Positions 60,166 to 64,000 of a stretch of 64,000 bases of DNA are shown here, piece by piece. Each line of letters opens with the position of its first letter. Positions within the stretch are counted from its first letter, which is position 1. The position numbers were made by a program, and so were the translations under genes. The stretch comes from Hyperoplus lanceolatus (Eukaryota; Chordata; Actinopteri; Uranoscopiformes; Ammodytidae): the NCBI GenBank assembly GCA_026929865.2, contig CM049395.1:30188001-30252000 (forward strand). The letters are read 5' to 3'. The notes beneath the pieces are model-generated. The model ran no database searches. It was given only the letters and a program-made list of their open reading frames with translations, and had not been told where the DNA came from.

Positions 60166-62069
60166 ATTTTTATGTAAACAAGGTCTGTTGTCCTAAAATT
60201 CCAAAACTAAGGGAAATATTTGTGGTAATGGGTTGGACTCAAGTCAGACTAAAGGTGTAACACAAAATGTATTGACAATTTATACTTTAGGCTTTAAAAA
60301 AACACCAAACCATTTGGGGTCAAAATGACCCCAGAGGACCATGGGTGTAAGTCAGTCGGGAGTACATTACGAGGGTTAATGGCATACATTATTTAAATGA
60401 TGATTAAAACAATTACACTTTTGACTCACTTGCTGTCGGGTGTTTCCGTTCTGATTGTTTGCATGTTTGTAATTTGCTCAAGTTAACTTGACTCTGATTA
60501 AGATTCTCTTTCCCCTCATTGCAGAATTTGCCTTCCACTCACCATTTCAGCTAAATTGTACTTTTGCTTAATTTCTTTTCATTTATCTTTGTGAATTGCA
60601 GCATGAATTGAGCAAAGCGATGGGTTACCTGTGTGGTCTATGAGTTAACTATGAACCGCAGAATCCTTGGCTCGGTTTCTTTGTTGTATATTTCCTATCT
60701 CGTCCTCTCTTTTGTTGTTGTATCTGCTCTATCCCTATCCCTATACAATGCTGACACAATTGAACTAAAAAAGAAAGAAAGAAACTAGCATGGTAGACTT
60801 GTTTTGATGAATATACATTTCGGGATAAGTCATTACAGAGTTTGAAGTGAGTGAGTCTTTTCTCAGGTTAAGAACAATTTTAACTGTAACTTTACATGTG
60901 TCGAACTGAAGTTTTCTGGTGAAGGCAGAAGTGAAAAAGAATCACTGACTTATTCATTGTTCACATATGACAAACCTGAGTACATAAGTCTTGATTATTG
61001 GCTGCTACATAGACTCTGCGGCTCTCTGAATTGACTGCTTGTTGATTGGTTACATGAACATCTTGGTTATAAATGTACAGACTTTAACCTAGATTTTATT
61101 TTTCATTATGTTCCGCACGCCACGTGTTGTCACAAACTGGACTGTTGAGAGAGACAAACGCCATGCAAACTTTCTTCCTGAAGCAGCTTAATGTATTAGC
61201 ATAATGTCAACATCATCATCTAGCTTGACTGAGTGCTTCCAGAGTCGCTGACCTCTGACACGCGTCCTGTGTTTCAAGAGCGTTTAATCATATAGATCCC
61301 ACTGATTGCTTTCCCAACTCTTACATAAGATGCTTGGATTCTTTTGACTCTCGTTTTACTTGATCATTAATTTGTACTGACGATTGTGTGCAGCAGATTC
61401 AGAGAAAGAGAGGAAGCTAGTCGAGACATTAGTCTAGGATGTTCAGCTGAAGTTAATACCTGTCCCACCAGCTTGGAGGCTGTACACACACACCCCAGGC
61501 ACTCACACAGATAGCCTGTTAGCTCCTACACGTGCTATAGCTCATTGGATGATAGCACCTCTATTCTTCATCAACACGTCTGCTGTAGACACAGATAGAG
61601 AGAGAAAGGTCTGATATATTAGCCTAGGAAAGTGATAACGACTCAGTCAATTCTCTTTTCAAATGTTCAGGCTGCAGGGAAGTGACCAGCGAAAAACTGC
61701 ATTACAGCTAATAGGCAACGATGCTAGCCTACTAAGCCTAGTGGAATTGTATTAATCAACTCATAATGAGGAGATTCTCATTGAAATGGCTGCCGGCCCT
61801 CTCCCTGCACTGTGGTGAAAAGAGCCAGTGTAGGCATGTGTAGGCTCATCATCTTGCAATGTAATAGAAGAACGTATCCACGGGGAAATCAAGGCCAAGC
61901 TCTGTTACTGGTTCACTCTGACAGTATAGTGCAGGCAGTAGGGGTCATAGAAACTCTGCTCATGCAATCCTGATAATCATGCTAATGATGGTCAGAGAGA
62001 ATGAGAGACAGAGCAGTGCAAAGCATGGAGCCATGGACAATCGTCAATCTCACTGTATGTGCATGTGTT

Positions 62070-62100
<31 letters not shown>

Positions 62101-62255
62101 GCCGCTGCCTTGTATGGCAGAGACAATTCTATCCTATATTGGTTTTAGCTGTCTTGTGTTGGAGTTGGCTCCACATAGTCAGAGAGGGAGAGATTAGATT
62201 TTTATGGATTGCTAAGGGAAAAAAATGACATACAATAACACCAACTTGGTCGATG

Positions 62256-62430
<175 letters not shown>

Positions 62431-64000
62431 CACATATGCTCTGCTATATAGAGCAATTTTGTACGGCACAGTTATGGAACTCGTATTCAGATCTTTATTT
62501 ATTTTTTAAATCAAAGGACTGGAAACTGGAAGCTGCCAGTTTCATTCAATGTGATAGAGAGTAGTGATTGTGGTGAACAGTAGGTTTACTTTGACAAATG
62601 GCTTTGATATATGTGTGGTACTGGAAGAGGAAAGATTACAGAGCCTTTCTGGCACTTGCCTAATGTTGCCTTCACAATCAATGATGTCCAGTGATATCAG
62701 AAACTTGTTGGGGAGAACACACACACAACCCAAGCTGACCAATCACAGTTCTCTTGGTCTAAGCTTTGAACAGTCCCTTCACCTTCCAGGCAGACAATGT
62801 AAATGGGTTTCCATGAATGAGGCTGCATTGTAGTCAATACATGCACTAATTAAAGCGTGACCAAGTTCTCCTAGGAATAGAAATATAGCACTGGCAAGAA
62901 GCATAATCACCCCTTTTATTATGCAAATTGTGCAGTATGTTAAGAAATGTATGAGTCAGCAGTCCTATGGATACAATTCAGAAATTATAACACCAGCCAA
63001 TTTCCACACATTCATGGTGTAAGCACATATATCTTCTTTCTTTAGAATACATTATTGATTGGTTAAATACAGTATAAAGGTCACCTATTATGAAAATAAA
63101 CTTGTTCATGTTTTTCATCATTAATATTAGAGACTCCCAAAGTATGAGAAAAAAACAACCATCTGTGTTTTTCTCAACCGCCACCTGTGTTCATAAACCC
63201 CAGTCAGATCAGATGCCAACCATCATCATATGAGCCCATTGTAAAAGCATTCACAACATCACGGAAAGAGCAGTAAAGTGAAACAGAATTGATTAGGCAA
63301 GACCTTTTTACCTGTTACTTTCCAACTGAGGTTGGAGACTGTGATAACATTGCGAATAGGACTGCATCTAGATCTGGGTCAACAATATAATGTTCTGTGG
63401 TTGGTGTTTGCCCAAATCACTTGCGAGGCAATAACTTGAAAGTTGGATCTCTAATTGACATGTTTAAAATGATGTTGTATGTTTTGTACTTATCCATAAA
63501 GTAAGATGATGATCAATAAAATAATCTCAAAGCATTTTCCCTCTCACAGATTTTAAACAAGATGGTGTGTGTGCATTCAGTTGTTGTTTTGATCAGTGCA
63601 GAATCACATGCTGTTGAGATGTTGTGTGCTGGGATAGACTCCAGCTCTCTGTGACCCTGCACAAAGGCTGCAGGCGCACATAGATGAAACATACAGCAAT
63701 ACTTTGAAGGAATTGAACAGTCTTGTTTGATTGAAAAAAAGAACATCTTAATGCTCGAGCCATCTTGTGTTTTATACTTTGATACTTACTGGTTGGGCAA
63801 CGTTATTGTAACAGGCAGCACCATATTGCAATAACAGTGCTAATGCTCTAAAGACCAGAATTGGGGGTTAAAATCCTGTGGACACAGCTGCACCTTGCAC
63901 CTTTAGTCTGGGTCCCTTTTAGATTTAGAAATATGTTGTCATTAGGATAAACTGTAAACACCGTTTACAACTGTACAGTAATGGCATTTTCTTTAATAGT

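Larger units (their letters stand above)
54619..60379. mobile_element. Composite of nested elements bounded by inverted GGGGTCAAAATGACCCC arms
   Basis: A left arm (about 54619-54783) and a right arm (about 60169-60339) are inverted copies about 165 bp long. They share the palindrome ggggtcaaaatgacccc, then ...gtataaatt..tcaat.catttt, gtgttacacctttagtctga and cttgagtccaacccattacc. Further copies of the palindrome or a one-base variant lie at 58878-58894 and 59059-59075. The right side runs on to gaggg|TTAA at 60371-60379; no matching left TTAA end was found. Inside are the elements at 54903-56491, 56736-58837 and 57690-58800. Confidence 0.65.

Noticed and set aside
63820-63900. Second SINE like that at 2222
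   Set aside because: Only a weak B-box-like ggttaaaatcc and poor overall match; not enough to call.

Overview
The window is intron-rich vertebrate DNA, almost certainly from a teleost fish. The signs are many long (CA)n/(GT)n runs, a Tc1-like element, hAT and TTAA-flanked elements, 3' ends of fish-type LINEs, and short coding exons closely matching a vertebrate synaptic scaffold gene. The gene is SHANK2 (ProSAP1) on the + strand. Which fish copy it is (shank2a or shank2b) cannot be told from here.

The long isoform is represented by seven exons: 444-515, 3681-3789, 9225-9376, 10109-10276, 12708-12824, 15757-15834 and 32176-32242. All are bounded by AG/GT and join in one frame into 254 codons. 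They cover the end of the SPN domain and the whole ankyrin-repeat block. The exon that should follow (human VPFRE...) is not in the window, so that intron exceeds 31 kb. Inside it, at 52737-52770, lies a second first exon, MKSIINALKKE, ending at a GT donor in phase 1. This is the same phase as the last ankyrin exon, and the peptide matches the start of the mammalian ankyrin-less SHANK2 isoform (MKSLLNAFTKKE). The window therefore holds the 3' end of the ankyrin-coding part, then the internal promoter and start of the short isoform.

Everything else is intron filled with mobile DNA. At 22963-27118 four DNA transposons sit one inside another, each with its own target-site duplication (three of hAT type with 8 bp, one with TA). 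Five elements are flanked by TTAA and begin AG (16412-17335, 29284-30894, 30899-31155, 36215-40193, 54903-56491); two of them abut and share one TTAA. Two nearly identical 1.1 kb elements (46121-47215 and 57690-58800) make 9 bp duplications, and a 38 bp copy of only their right end (54376-54413) also has one. A Tc1-like deletion derivative lies at 11118-11983. A retrovirus-like gag fossil lies on the minus strand at 43580-44581. Next to it is a stray terminal coding segment of a carboxypeptidase A gene (45174-45311, minus).

The main regulatory features are the UG/CA repeats tight against exons 5 and 6 of the visible set (numbered in window order), and a long alternating purine-pyrimidine tract just upstream of the internal start codon. 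All family assignments are from memory and reading; no searches were run.
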